DNA of 64,000 nt from Bacillus sp. PK3_68 (GCF_003600835.1 NZ_NQYC01000001.1:1816001-1880000), one strand, 5' to 3'; positions 17,833 to 27,337 are shown, counted from the stretch's first letter. Notes: a model not told the origin generated them from the sequence alone. Program-made: numbers and translations.

Positions 17833-19497
17833 TTAATTACTAGATACGAGTTTCTCTTGTACTTTTGTCTTGTCCTGGCTTACAGAAATAATTTCAGGGT
17901 TAGTAACTACTTCTATTACAGCAGGCATTCCAGAAGCCATGGCTCGCTGCAATGCTGGCACGAATTCAGTGTTCTTTTCCACTTTTTCTCCGTGGGCTCC
18001 AAATAAACGGGCCATTTCAGCGAAATCCGGATTTGTTAAATCCGTCCCAATCATTCGATCCGGAAAATGGAGTTCCTGATGAGCGCGAATCGTTCCGTAA
18101 ATGTTATTGTTCACGACAATCGCTATCACAGGAATTTTATATCGCACAGCCGTTTCAATCTCTTGCATCGTCATCATAAAACCGCCGTCTCCCGAGAAGG
18201 ATACAACAGGCCTGTCAGGATGGGCCAATTTCGCCCCAATGGCTGCAGGCAGTCCGTATCCCATTGCTCCGGATGTTGGTCCGACATACGTATTTTCCTT
18301 TTCAAACCGGTAGTAACGGGAAAGCCAGCCAAAGAAGTTTCCAGCATCATTTGTAATAATTGTATCCTTTGGAAGCTGGGCAACAATATCATGCATAAAT
18401 CCATCCATATCTGTAAACTTCTCTGTATAATCTGCTTTTGTTTCCGAAAAGTCCATATAGGCCACATGCAATTGTTCAACTCTTTCTCTATCTGTACGGA
18501 TCGTTTTTGATTCAGCAGCCTCTAATGCTATCTCCAGGAAGCTTTTTGCATCTGCTTCGATGGCTATAGAAGGAAGATACACCTTTCCAAAGATATCCGG
18601 ACAAATATCGATATGAATCAATTTTGTCTGTTCTGACAGCAATGTATAATCCTGAGTGCCTACCTGAGAAAAGCGTGTTCCTAAAGCGATGACCACATCC
18701 GCATCCCGTATTTCATCAAGCAAGCTGCTTGGTGTTCCAAATCCGAGCCATCCTGCATAGCAGGCATTCGTATTAGGAAAAGCATCAAATCGGCGGAAAG
18801 CCGTTACTACAGGAAGATTCATTTTTTCAGCAAACTGTACGAGCAGCGACTGTGCTTTGGCATGGATAACACCGCCTCCTGCCATTAAAATCGGTCGCTT
18901 TGCTTGGCTTATTTCTTCTACTACTCGTTCCACTTCATCTGCATGTGCACGCGGTCGGCTGGAAAGATAAGATGAATATTCAGCCATGATGGCTTCGTCT
19001 TCCAACATATCATGCGGCAGCGCCACTAAAACCGGCCCTGGTCGTCCTGAGCGTGCCATATGAAATGCCCGGTGCAGCAATTCAGGAATTCTTTCCACTC
19101 GGTCAATCTCTACTGTCCATTTGCATAGGTGACTGAAAAAACCGGCCAGATCCACCTCTTGAAAAGCTTCCTTTTCTTTAAAAGGCCGTTCTACCTGGCC
19201 AATAAGTGCCACTAATGGTGTAGAGTCTTGGGCAGCTGTATGAATGCCAATTGCCAAATTTGTAGCTCCTACTCCTCTTGTTGCCATACAAACGCCTACC
19301 GTGCCGGATGCTTTGGCATACCCTTCTGCCATGAAAGAGGCCCCTCCCTCGTGACGAGTGGAGATCAGCTCAATTTCAGGATGCTCATATAGTGCATCCA
19401 TAACACCGAGATAACTTTCTCCCGGTACACAAAAAGCTTTCTTTACTCCTTCTTTCACCATGACATCTACAACTGCTTTGCCTCCACTAACTTTCAT
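17833..19497 (-). CDS. ThDP-dependent enzyme, acetolactate synthase-like
   Basis: A 554-residue protein with the three-domain layout of ThDP enzymes. The N-terminal Pyr domain has the cofactor-activating Glu50 (TRHEGGASFMAEGY). The middle domain binds nucleotide or is structural. The C-terminal PP domain has GDGGFMMTMQEIETA through VNNN, the metal-ThDP motif. The family includes acetolactate synthase, benzoylformate decarboxylase and related 2-oxo acid decarboxylases. No small regulatory subunit is nearby, so biosynthetic ALS is unlikely. In this operon it probably decarboxylates or ligates the 2-oxo acid made by the adjacent dehydrogenase. GGAGGAG sets the start. Confidence 0.85.
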   Translation of the reverse strand: MKVSGGKAVVDVMVKEGVKKAFCVPGESYLGVMDALYEHPEIELISTRHEGGASFMAEGYAKASGTVGVCMATRGVGATNLAIGIHTAAQDSTPLVALIGQVERPFKEKEAFQEVDLAGFFSHLCKWTVEIDRVERIPELLHRAFHMARSGRPGPVLVALPHDMLEDEAIMAEYSSYLSSRPRAHADEVERVVEEISQAKRPILMAGGGVIHAKAQSLLVQFAEKMNLPVVTAFRRFDAFPNTNACYAGWLGFGTPSSLLDEIRDADVVIALGTRFSQVGTQDYTLLSEQTKLIHIDICPDIFGKVYLPSIAIEADAKSFLEIALEAAESKTIRTDRERVEQLHVAYMDFSETKADYTEKFTDMDGFMHDIVAQLPKDTIITNDAGNFFGWLSRYYRFEKENTYVGPTSGAMGYGLPAAIGAKLAHPDRPVVSFSGDGGFMMTMQEIETAVRYKIPVIAIVVNNNIYGTIRAHQELHFPDRMIGTDLTNPDFAEMARLFGAHGEKVEKNTEFVPALQRAMASGMPAVIEVVTNPEIISVSQDKTKVQEKLVSSN

Positions 19498-19559
19498 AGG
19501 TACTCCTCCTGTTTCTATCTCTAGTAAATGATAATGATTAAATTTTTAAAGGTAGTTGA

Positions 19560-21036
19560 TCAGTTTGCTACATCAGTTACATCGTTATTTGTTTCTTTCT
19601 TAATGAAGGGCTTTCTTGTGATAGCGCTTACCCCAAGTGTAATCGCGACATTAATGAGCAGCACAGCCAATCCTACGTCAAGATCTTTAATTACTTGCGG
19701 GGATGTTGGAAATAGTGTAGCTAGTGTTGTGCCCGAGATTGTGGAATAGACGACAATCAAAATCCCAACAATCATTCCAGCAAAAGCTCCTTGTACAGTA
19801 ACCGGGTTCTTTTTCCACAAACTGAAAAACAATGCCGGGAATAATTGTGCCATGAAGCTGTAAGCCATTAAATACAATGTAAAAATTGAGTTTCCGCCAT
19901 TAAAGGTAAAGTAAAGAGTCACCAATGCAATGATCGGCACCAATATTCGACTTAACCTTGCCAGCTGGACATCCGATGTATCCGGCTTCCATACTTTATA
20001 AATATTTTTAGAAAGAATAGTAGCTGTTGCTGTTAGTACTAACGAGCTTGGAATTAGCGCTGCCATTGCTCCCGAAGCTCCAATGACACCGACAAACCAG
20101 GGATCAAACGACATCTTTGCCATTTTAAATAAAGCCAAGTCTGCTTCGGCCCCCTGCAGATTTGGAACTTGCAGAATGGCTGAAAAACCGATAAGCAGTG
20201 AAAAAATGATGATTACCTGATAAATTGGCATGATTCCGGCATTCCAGCGAAGTGATTTTGGACTTTTGGCAGAAAACACTCCCGCCAGCATATGAGGAAA
20301 CATATAGAATGCCAGCGCCGTCATGATCGTGGCAGAAATAAACCACGAAACGCTCAACCCTTCCTCTGGAAAGACTAGAAACCCTTCTTTAGCTGTATCG
20401 ATCGCTTCAAACATTGGCTGCAAGCCTCCGTAATAATGAAGCGGAAAGTACACTCCCATAAAGACCACAACTGCCAAAATCATAATATCCTTGATAACGG
20501 CCGTCCAGGCTACACCATGCATACCTGAAGCCGTGACATAAATCGTGATCGCAATCACGCCTACCATGATGGCCATATTCGGGGAGATAGAGCCATAAGA
20601 AGTTTCCGATACAATAATACCTAATCCTTTTAGTTGCATAATTAAATAAGGAATGATAGAAATTACACTAATGATGGCTACAAGAACACCTAATGCCGGA
20701 CTGTTGTACTTTTTGTCGTAAAAATCAGATTGGGATATCACATTATTTTCCTTAGCAGATTGGCGGCAGCAACCAGTAAGCGATTACAAAGTAAAAACAA
20801 TTGAAAGCATATAAAGCGGGTGGAATACCTGACCTATAAGCACCGCCGCTCGCTCCTAAAAATGTATAGGTTGTAAACATTTCTCCTGCTATTAAGAAAA
20901 AAACGATAATGCCTCCAAAGCCGCGTCCGCCGACAGCCCACTGCTCTAGGCTCATATTCTTTCCCTTACGCGCTCGAAGCCCCAGCCAGATACATAAAAT
21001 GAGAAAGAAAAGAATAACCAAAAGGGCTGTATTCAT
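19560..21036 (-). pseudogene. Sodium:solute symporter (SSS), frameshifted
   Basis: Two frames encode one SSS-family symporter of about 490 residues, similar in layout to B. subtilis YhjB. The first frame (21036-20752) has the N-terminal helices and RARKGKNMSLEQWAVGGRGFGG, an SSS hallmark, and stops after AYWLLPPI. The second starts inside ENNVISQSDFYDKKY and supplies the remaining helices. The junction has lost a number of bases equal to 2 modulo 3, near 20748-20756, and is not in a homopolymer. Comparison with the usual Trp-x-Tyr-Ala-Lys sequence suggests about 8 nt are missing. It follows the DUF3311 gene with a 2-nt gap. Confidence 0.85.
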
Positions 21037-21038
21037 AT

Positions 21039-21227
21039 TTATTCTTCCTCCTTATTGGCAGGATCCAGTTTGTTCGTAATAATTAAGAACAACGATGTCA
21101 GGCAGACCCAGCAAATGGCCCAAAAAAGTACAAACGGCATTCCAAGTACGTAGGGTTCTACCCGATTAATTACAACAAGCGAACCAAGTGCCGGTATCGT
21201 ACTTGTTAAATAAACCAGCTTTTTCAT
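21039..21227 (-). CDS. DUF3311 small membrane protein (symporter partner)
   Basis: A 62-residue protein with two hydrophobic helices (LTSTIPALGSLVVINR and FVLFWAICWVCLTSLFLI). DUF3311 proteins precede SSS symporters in many Bacillaceae; YhjC next to YhjB is the B. subtilis case. ATG 21227 is preferred because AAGGA lies 10 nt upstream, while ATG 21251 has no site. The probable role is a small subunit or assembly factor of the symporter encoded 2 nt downstream. Confidence 0.8.
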   Translation of the reverse strand: MKKLVYLTSTIPALGSLVVINRVEPYVLGMPFVLFWAICWVCLTSLFLIITNKLDPANKEEE

Positions 21228-21294
21228 CTGCTCACCGTCCTTATTGTCCATAAAATTATTTACTTAGCCGCTGCGAAGAAACTATTTTCGTCCG

Positions 21295-22269
21295 TTATAT
21301 TGATATCTCCTTATTTAGCAAATCATTAACGGCCCAGTCAGGCCTTTCTCCTCTAAGTACTTGATCTACTTGCATTGCCGCATGAACGGCCATCCGTACA
21401 GAGGCTTCTTTCGTCAGTGCCGCGCTGTGCGGGCTCACAATTACATTTTCCAGCTGAAAAAGCGGATTGTCTCTATCAGGCGGTTCTATTTCAAATACGT
21501 CTATTCCTGCTCCGGCAATCTTACCAGTTGTTAAAGCCTCGATTAAGTCCTTCTCCCTTACGATGCCTCCTCTGGAAGCGTTAACAAAATAAGCAGACGG
21601 CTTCATCCAGGAAAACTCCCGGCTTCCTATCGTTTCTTTTGTTGTTTCACTTAATGGCAGGTGTAAGCTAATCACATCAGCATTTCGAAATACCCATTCC
21701 AAGTCTGTCACAATGTCCAAATCCGAACTCGTACTTGCAGCTAAATAAGGATCATAACCGATAACCTTCATTCCAAAACCTTTGGCTGCCTTTTGTGCCA
21801 ATAGTTTTCCTATTCTTCCCAAGCCAATAATCCCTAATGTCTTCCCCTCAAGATCCATGCTGGACAGCAGATGACGAACTCCATAGTTGCCAGTTCTTAA
21901 TTCTTTATCGGCTGATAACAATTGTTTGGACAGAGTTAGAATAAATGCCATCACATGCTCAGCAACTGTATTTGCATTTGCCTCTGGAGTATTCGTTACA
22001 TAAATCCCTCTCTCTGTAGCTGTCTTTACGTCAATATTGTCCAAGCCTACTCCATACTTAGCAATCACTTTCAACTTCTTCCCTGACTGAATGACCTCTT
22101 TGTTAATGATAGCGATTGATCTTGTTAACAAGGCATCACAATCTTTAATTTCTTCTTCAAGGGTTTGTTGTGACAAATTAGAACCTATTCTAAGCTTGTA
22201 TCCCCTTTCGAGTAAATAATTTTTTCCCGCTTCTTCAATATCTTGAGGAATATACACTAGATAGCTCAC
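21295..22269 (-). CDS. D-isomer-specific 2-hydroxyacid dehydrogenase
   Basis: A 324-residue NAD-dependent enzyme of the phosphoglycerate dehydrogenase type. It has the Rossmann motif GIIGLGRIGK and the catalytic set Arg (NASRGGIV), Glu (DVFEIEPPD) and His (VSPHSAAL). It lacks the C-terminal ACT domain of serine-pathway SerA. It should interconvert a 2-oxo acid and a D-2-hydroxy acid. The start is GTG with GAGGGG upstream. It is the first gene after the sigma-54 promoter at 22345-22361 and so heads the cluster. Confidence 0.88.
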   Translation of the reverse strand: MSYLVYIPQDIEEAGKNYLLERGYKLRIGSNLSQQTLEEEIKDCDALLTRSIAIINKEVIQSGKKLKVIAKYGVGLDNIDVKTATERGIYVTNTPEANANTVAEHVMAFILTLSKQLLSADKELRTGNYGVRHLLSSMDLEGKTLGIIGLGRIGKLLAQKAAKGFGMKVIGYDPYLAASTSSDLDIVTDLEWVFRNADVISLHLPLSETTKETIGSREFSWMKPSAYFVNASRGGIVREKDLIEALTTGKIAGAGIDVFEIEPPDRDNPLFQLENVIVSPHSAALTKEASVRMAVHAAMQVDQVLRGERPDWAVNDLLNKEISI

Positions 22270-22344
22270 ATTTTCCCCTCTTTCATGTTGAGATGATGAT
22301 TCATTTTTTTATTAACATCTTGCTCACCCTTTTGTATATGTATT

Positions 22345-22361
22345 TGCAAAAATTGTGCCAA
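22345..22361 (-). promoter_or_regulatory. Sigma-54 (-24/-12) promoter
   Basis: Read on the minus strand, TTGGCACAATTTTTGCA matches the RpoN consensus TGGCAC-N5-TTGCA at every conserved position, with the correct GG-to-GC spacing. It lies 76 nt upstream of the 2-hydroxyacid dehydrogenase GTG and downstream of the sigma-54 activator gene. A search of the other gene starts in the cluster found no second site, so one promoter may drive the whole minus-strand operon. Confidence 0.9.
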
Positions 22362-22429
22362 TTTTCAAAAATCCATTTTTTTTGATAGAAAGCCGTTTTG
22401 TATGATTGATGTCTCATATAATTTTTTAA

Positions 22430-22471
22430 CAAAACGTTTCACTCTGAATCATTTCATTTCAAAACGTTTCA
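22430..22471 (-). promoter_or_regulatory. Tandem upstream activator sites
   Basis: Two identical 12-mers TGAAACGTTTTG, each containing the palindrome AAACGTTT, lie at 22430-22441 and 22460-22471. They are 30 bp apart, close to three helical turns, and 70-110 bp upstream of the -24 element. That is the normal place for enhancer sites of a sigma-54 activator. The distal copy overlaps the stop codon of the activator gene. Binding by that activator is inferred. Confidence 0.7.
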
Positions 22472-24405
22472 TTTCGTTTCAATGTTCCACTGTTTTATCT
22501 TTCTCCACAAAGTTGTACGGCTCATTCCCAATTCGTCTGCCGCTTTCCCTTTGTTGTAATGACAATTTTTCAATACCTGCATAATTTGTTCACGCTCAGA
22601 CACCGAGGATGCCCTCGCAACATTTCTCTTTGATTCCTGGAATGGACGTTCTCTTTCCTCATTTGTATCCGGATCCGGCAGGTATTTTTCAATGTCGTAT
22701 ATATCAATGATTCTTCCTTTGCAAAGAACCATTAACCTCTCACAAAAGTTTTGCAATTGGCGCACGTTTCCTTCCCAGCTTGCTTTGCTTAACCTTTGAC
22801 AAGCTGCCTCAGTGATCATAGGATGTGTATGACCTGGAAAGGATTTGCCGATAAAAGCATTGACTAGCACCGGGATATCTTCCCTGCGCTCTCGAAGAGG
22901 CGGAAGGTTAAGATCCAATACACTTAAGCGATAATAGAGGTCTTCGCGAAAGTCACCAGCTTTGACCATATGAATAAGATTTTTATTCGTAGCTGCAATG
23001 ATCCTCACATCGACCGGAATAATTTTGTCGTCTCCGATACGCATAATCTCCCTTTCCTGAAGCACGCGGAGCAGCCGGCTTTGAAGCTTTGGAGAAATTT
23101 CTCCAATCTCATCCAAAAAGATCGTTCCCCGATGGGCCAGTTCAAAAAAACCTTGCTTTCCGCCTTTCATTGCTCCTGTAAAAGCACCCTCTGCATAACC
23201 AAACAGCTCACTTTCCAGCAAATCTTCAGGGAGAGCTGCACAGTTAATCGCTACAAACGGATTGCTCTTCCGCCTGCTGTGATTATGGATACTTTGAGCA
23301 AATATTTCTTTTCCTGTACCTGTTTCCCCGATGATTAAAATATTGGAGTCCACTTCACTGTAACGCTTCGCCGTCTCAATTGTTTTTTCAATTTCCGTGC
23401 TGCAAAACAGAATATCTGCAAATGTGTACTTTGCTACGTGTCCACGGGAATAAATTTTTTACGGATTTTCCCTTCCATTTCCTGAATGCCGGTCACGTCT
23501 TGAAAAGCAATCATATTACCGACTTTCTTTCCTTTTAGAAAGTTTCCAACTTTTTTTACCGACAATTGTACAGACTGATAAGAAACAATCTCCTCATGAT
23601 AATCGCCTTCATTGAGCAGCAAATCCCTGAACTTTCCTTTCTGCAAAACCTCGTAGATAGACTGTCCAATTAAATTTTTCTCGGAGATGGCCAGAATTTC
23701 ACGGGCTGCCGTGTTGAAAACAGAAATTTCTCCTTTTAAATCGATGGCTACTACCCCTTCATATGCATGGTTAAGAATGGTCTGGTAGCGTTCAGCTTTT
23801 TCCTGCTCCCTCAAACTGACGAGTGCCAGCCTCTTTGCCTCAATTAAAGCCTGCCGGAAGGACTCCTTTCCTGTCTCTACAATAGCGGCCCCCAAACCAA
23901 TGGCTTCTGCATATTCAGTAGTGCTCAATCCGCTCACTACGATCTCACAGCCTTCATTGACAGCTAAGTCTACTAAACTCGCTGATTTTTCTATGTCTTC
24001 CAAAATATAAGACTGAATCGGCAAGTCAACGATATCCGCCAGATTTTCCACTCCGTAAATCATATTAAGAGCACCGATCACAGCCACTTTCTTTCTCCCG
24101 AAGCGTGCCTTGCAGTCGGACAAACAGCGAATCAAGTCGATCCCTTGCACTGGAATGTCCACAATTGGCATAAATTCATTATGTTCTTTTAAAAGCTTTG
24201 TCATTAATCCCCTTGATATGATAACATCAGCATCCAATTCTAATTCTGCAATCTTGTGGGCAGCCACTACTACCTCTTCCAGCTCAATTTCTGCCATTTT
24301 CCCATGTTGATTTTCTCTTTCCTCCAGCTGGTTAAATTCCTCAAATCGCTCAAATGCCTCTTTAATGTAGCCTTTACGCGGAACAACCAGTTTTATTTTA
24401 ATCAA
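22469..24405 (-). pseudogene. Sigma-54-dependent activator with PrpR_N domain, frameshifted
   Basis: Two frames encode one activator of about 645 residues. The N-terminal part resembles a PrpR_N sensor (roughly residues 1-175, IKLVVPRKGY onward). It is followed by a PAS domain (YQTILNHAYEGVVAIDLKG). The AAA+ domain has Walker A GETGTGKE and the sigma-54-contacting GAFTGA loop. The C-terminal Fis-like helix-turn-helix is AADELGMSRTTLWRKIKQW. The break is at a six-A run (plus strand 23455-23460); one added A restores KIYSRGHVAKYTFADI. Start TTG 24405 or GTG 24414, both after AGGGGTGAG. It probably activates the downstream catabolic operon in response to a small organic acid. Confidence 0.87.
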
Positions 24406-24426
24406 AATACTCACCCCTAAAAAAGC

Positions 24427-24458
24427 TTCGCGCAGGCACACTACAAGGCCTGCGCGAA
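24427..24458 (-). terminator. Intrinsic terminator of the MFS gene
   Basis: TTCGCGCAGGC pairs with GCCTGCGCGAA (11-bp stem), followed by CTTTTTT in the minus direction. It separates the MFS gene from the sigma-54 activator gene. Confidence 0.88.
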
Positions 24459-24493
24459 ACTGTTTATTTTTGTAACAGCAAAGCAAGCAGTCC

Positions 24494-25693
24494 TTATCGC
24501 TTTGCTGCCTGTTTAGCAAGCGGAAATGTAATACAAAAACCACTGGCTAGTAAAACAGCTAGCATTTCAAATGCCAGCACGTAATTCTCTGTTTTCATAA
24601 GCAACACGGCAATTATCGGCCCGATCGTTGATCCGATAAATAAAAAGAAGGAATATAATGACATGGCCGCTGCCTTTTCTCTGCCTCCATGTTGGCCTAG
24701 CAGCGAAATCAGTGCAGGAACAGTAACGGAAATTCCTGCTGTAAAGACAATGCTCATTATTATCATCAGGAAGAGATTGCCTGAAATCCCCATACAAAAA
24801 AGGCCTAGCGCTGCTGAAATGAGACCGCTCCGCATCAATGGAAACGTTCCGAATCGCGAAGCAAGTCTGCCACCAAACGGCGCGAGCAGCATGCCGATGA
24901 CTCCAGCTGACCTAACGAGTAAAATCTGTGTAGCCTCCAGCGCATAAGCTTCACGCAAATAGTTCTCCAGTGTGGTATACATCCCTACAAAGCTTAATAA
25001 CAACAGAATGGTAATAAAATAGCAAAGACGAAAGAAGTGTTGAGATAATACACTAGCAAAAGCCCCGCCAATAGATCTCTTTTTCCCAGATGGGAAAGCA
25101 GTGCCTTCTGGAACAACCGTATAAAATGCCAGCGCCATTACGACATACACTAATCCAAATATATAAAACACGTAATTCCAGCTAAACAGGTCATTGATCA
25201 CGCTACTGTATATTTGCCCGATAATTCCTGCCATTAAAAATCCAGCACTGATAAAACCAATAGCCGTTACCCTTTTTTTAGAAGGATACAGCTCTGTAAT
25301 GAAAGTTAACGCAGTTGGTGCAAACGAAGCAGCCATAAACCCTTGAATGCCTCGAAATAAAAGAATACTTTCATAGTTATTTAGCAGGCCTATCACTGGT
25401 GAAATAATCACCAGTGCAAATAAGCCAAACAAAATCACTCGTTTTCGCCCGTACCGATCAGAAAAAGGCGCGAAGAAAACTGTCCCAAGTGCATAGCATA
25501 ACGAACACACACTCGTCGCTAATGCGGCTCTTTCTGCCGTAAGATGAAATTCAGCCATAAACACCGGATTAAGTGGGATGGTTACAAAAAGAGCTGATAC
25601 AATGAATAGCCCGCTGCAAAAAAAGACAAGCGTCATAAGCGAATAACTCTTTTTTGGCATTCCCTTATTTGTTTCCGCTGCCAACTGTTCCAT
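24494..25693 (-). CDS. MFS transporter, DHA1/YnfM-like
   Basis: A 399-residue, 12-segment MFS protein with the antiporter loop FSDRYGRKRVILFG between segments 2 and 3 and FRGIQGFMAASFAPTALTFITELYP in segments 4-5. This layout is typical of DHA1 drug or metabolite efflux proteins such as YnfM and Bcr-like carriers. It lies upstream of the sigma-54 activator gene in the same direction but is isolated by a strong terminator. It may export a product or a toxic analogue. AAAGGAG precedes the ATG. Confidence 0.85.
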   Translation of the reverse strand: MEQLAAETNKGMPKKSYSLMTLVFFCSGLFIVSALFVTIPLNPVFMAEFHLTAERAALATSVCSLCYALGTVFFAPFSDRYGRKRVILFGLFALVIISPVIGLLNNYESILLFRGIQGFMAASFAPTALTFITELYPSKKRVTAIGFISAGFLMAGIIGQIYSSVINDLFSWNYVFYIFGLVYVVMALAFYTVVPEGTAFPSGKKRSIGGAFASVLSQHFFRLCYFITILLLLSFVGMYTTLENYLREAYALEATQILLVRSAGVIGMLLAPFGGRLASRFGTFPLMRSGLISAALGLFCMGISGNLFLMIIMSIVFTAGISVTVPALISLLGQHGGREKAAAMSLYSFFLFIGSTIGPIIAVLLMKTENYVLAFEMLAVLLASGFCITFPLAKQAAKR

Positions 25694-26140
25694 TAAATTC
25701 TCCTTTACCTATTGTTAAATTATTTAAAATATTTTAATTTTAATTATAAGAGCCAATAGGTCTCTGTGTCTAATAGCAATTTTTCTTCTGTCTTACCTTT
25801 CCCTTATAAAAAAATGACCTGGCTAAACCATCCTTTACTAGCTGGCAGCAACCTGCACTCACTTACTCTGGTTCTCCTCATACAGAGCCTAAACCTCTTC
25901 AACGTCTTCATCGACAATGCCTAACTTCTCTTTCCCCCATTCAGTATCTTCCTAAGACATCTGCCTCTCTTTTGCGTTCACGTGAAAAAAATCATGCTTT
26001 TCCCACCAAATGGTACGGTATGAATACAGCTCATGAATTATGACAATATGTAACGATTTGATTGTCACTCTAGATTATCCATCATAAAATTATGCTCACC
26101 CTCTGTTCTTGCCTCTCTTTTATTCCGAAGCAATCAAAAA
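25694..26140. other. Intergenic region with a possible gene relic
   Basis: A stretch of about 450 nt without an intact gene. On the minus strand between about 25985 and 25840, one frame reads coding-like sequence (EDTEWGKEKLGIVDEDVEEV, then ALYEENQSK) broken by several stop codons. This suggests a decayed gene of unknown identity. The rest is AT-rich and shows nothing I can assign. Confidence 0.3.
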
Positions 26141-26180
26141 AGCCAGTTAACCCCTTTTTAATAACTGGTGTTAACCGGCT
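26141..26180 (-). terminator. Intrinsic terminator of the crcB pair
   Basis: AGCCAGTTAAC pairs with GTTAACCGGCT (one mismatch), followed by TTTTTT in the minus direction, about 80 nt past the second crcB stop. Confidence 0.75.
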
Positions 26181-26260
26181 TTGTTTATTAATGTCTTTAT
26201 AAAGACACGTGACAATACCTCAATGAGCTATTGGAATGATTTGTACTTTGTCATTTCTCT

Positions 26261-26608
26261 TTACATGATCAATCCGATCGCCGCTGCGATACAGCCACCT
26301 ATCACAGAAACAGCTACATAAACAGCGGCTGATTTAGTTCTCCCTGCTTCAGCCAGCGTAATCGTTTCATAACCAAATGTAGAGAAGGTTGTATACGCTC
26401 CACAAAAGCCGACACCTCCTAAAAACCACAGTTCATCACTAATACGGCTGGCTGAATGAAGGCCAGCGAGCCAGCCAAGCAGGAAAGAACCAATAAGGTT
26501 TATCAGCAACGTGCCGATTGGAAATAATGATTTTTTATTGAGAATCCCACCTATAAAAAACCTAGCAGCCGCGCCGAAAGCCCCACCCAACCCAATTAGC
26601 CAAATCAT
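26261..26608 (-). CDS. crcB: CrcB/Fluc fluoride channel subunit
   Basis: A 115-residue protein with four hydrophobic helices. The CrcB signature GAFGAAARFFIGG is at the N-terminus and the conserved GFCGAYTTFSTFGYE is in the third helix. Fluc channels export fluoride as dual-topology dimers; Bacillaceae often carry two paralogous genes that form a heterodimer. Its ATG overlaps the stop of the upstream paralogue by 4 nt, which implies translational coupling and equal dosage. I see no fluoride riboswitch in the leader. Confidence 0.92.
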   Translation of the reverse strand: MIWLIGLGGAFGAAARFFIGGILNKKSLFPIGTLLINLIGSFLLGWLAGLHSASRISDELWFLGGVGFCGAYTTFSTFGYETITLAEAGRTKSAAVYVAVSVIGGCIAAAIGLIM

Positions 26609-26991
26609 CTTTTTACACCTTCTTTTTCATTGGATAATGCCCATCTGCGCCCCACTCCAGCCAACAGTAAGCCAAGTAACAGGCTGGATAGAATATAAAA
26701 CAATGCGATAAGAAAGCGCCCCTCCCCAAATAATTGCATCACTTCCACTGAAAATGTCGAAAAAGTAGTGAAGGAGCCGACAAAACCTGTTCCTATTAAT
26801 AAAGTAATTTCAGGCTTTATTTTCTTGTTTTGACTGACATACGTTAGAAACCAACCAAGAAATAAACAGCCAATCAGATTAATCAATAAAGTACCCACCG
26901 GAAAACCATGCGCTGTATGAATCCATTCTCCCAATAAGTATCTGCATATAGCGCCTAAAAACCCGCCGATCATGACGAATAATACATTCAT
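26605..26991 (-). CDS. crcB: CrcB/Fluc fluoride channel subunit
   Basis: A 128-residue CrcB protein with four hydrophobic helices (GGFLGAICRYLLGEW at the start, GFVGSFTTFSTFSVE in helix 3). ATG 26991 is selected because AAAGGTGAT lies just upstream and the family begins at MNVLFVMIGGF. A longer upstream extension to 27084 lacks similarity and a ribosome site. It is the first gene of the pair and probably forms a heteromeric fluoride channel with the product of 26261-26608. Confidence 0.92.
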   Translation of the reverse strand: MNVLFVMIGGFLGAICRYLLGEWIHTAHGFPVGTLLINLIGCLFLGWFLTYVSQNKKIKPEITLLIGTGFVGSFTTFSTFSVEVMQLFGEGRFLIALFYILSSLLLGLLLAGVGRRWALSNEKEGVKR

Positions 26992-27309
26992 CAAAATCAC
27001 CTTTCTTTCATTTAAGCTTCCTATCATTTTACACTGCCGTCTAGACAGATACCATGCGGTATACGTATGCATTTTTATAATCATGATCCATGGCTATTAG
27101 CTGCAAGTAAAAGTCCTTCACTCAAAAATATGATTGAAGGACGATTTGAAACCAGGCCGTATTTTTCATGAGATTTAGGATTCTATCATGAATGAAAAGC
27201 AGGTTATCTTGAATCACTAGTAGTTTATCTGAAAAGAATCTTCTTTATCATAAAAAATAAGCATGTAAATCATGGGCTAGATAGTGTTACCTACTTGTAC
27301 ATAAAAAAA
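26992..27309. other. Intergenic region with an unassigned hairpin
   Basis: The only structure seen is GTCCTTCA (27113-27120) pairing with TGAAGGAC (27135-27142) around a 14-nt loop, without a T tract. The region upstream of crcB does not contain the conserved elements of a fluoride riboswitch. No small ORF with a ribosome site was found. Confidence 0.4.
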
Positions 27310-27329
27310 CCCCGCTTATAAAAGCGGGG
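27310..27329 (-). terminator. Intrinsic terminator of the lipoprotein gene
   Basis: CCCCGCTT pairs with AAGCGGGG around a 4-nt loop, followed by GTTTTTTT in the minus direction. Confidence 0.92.
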
Positions 27330-27337
27330 CCCCATTA

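Noticed and set aside
17833-19497. ilvB, biosynthetic acetolactate synthase
   Set aside because: No ilvN or other branched-chain genes are nearby, and the setting is catabolic.
22430-22471. CcpA catabolite-responsive (cre) sites
   Set aside because: The repeats TGAAACGTTTTG resemble cre, but the central CG is one base too close to the left arm. Their tandem position upstream of a sigma-54 promoter fits enhancer sites better.
26992-27337. Fluoride riboswitch upstream of the crcB pair
   Set aside because: The leader lacks the conserved crcB-motif elements; only an unrelated hairpin at 27113-27142 is seen.
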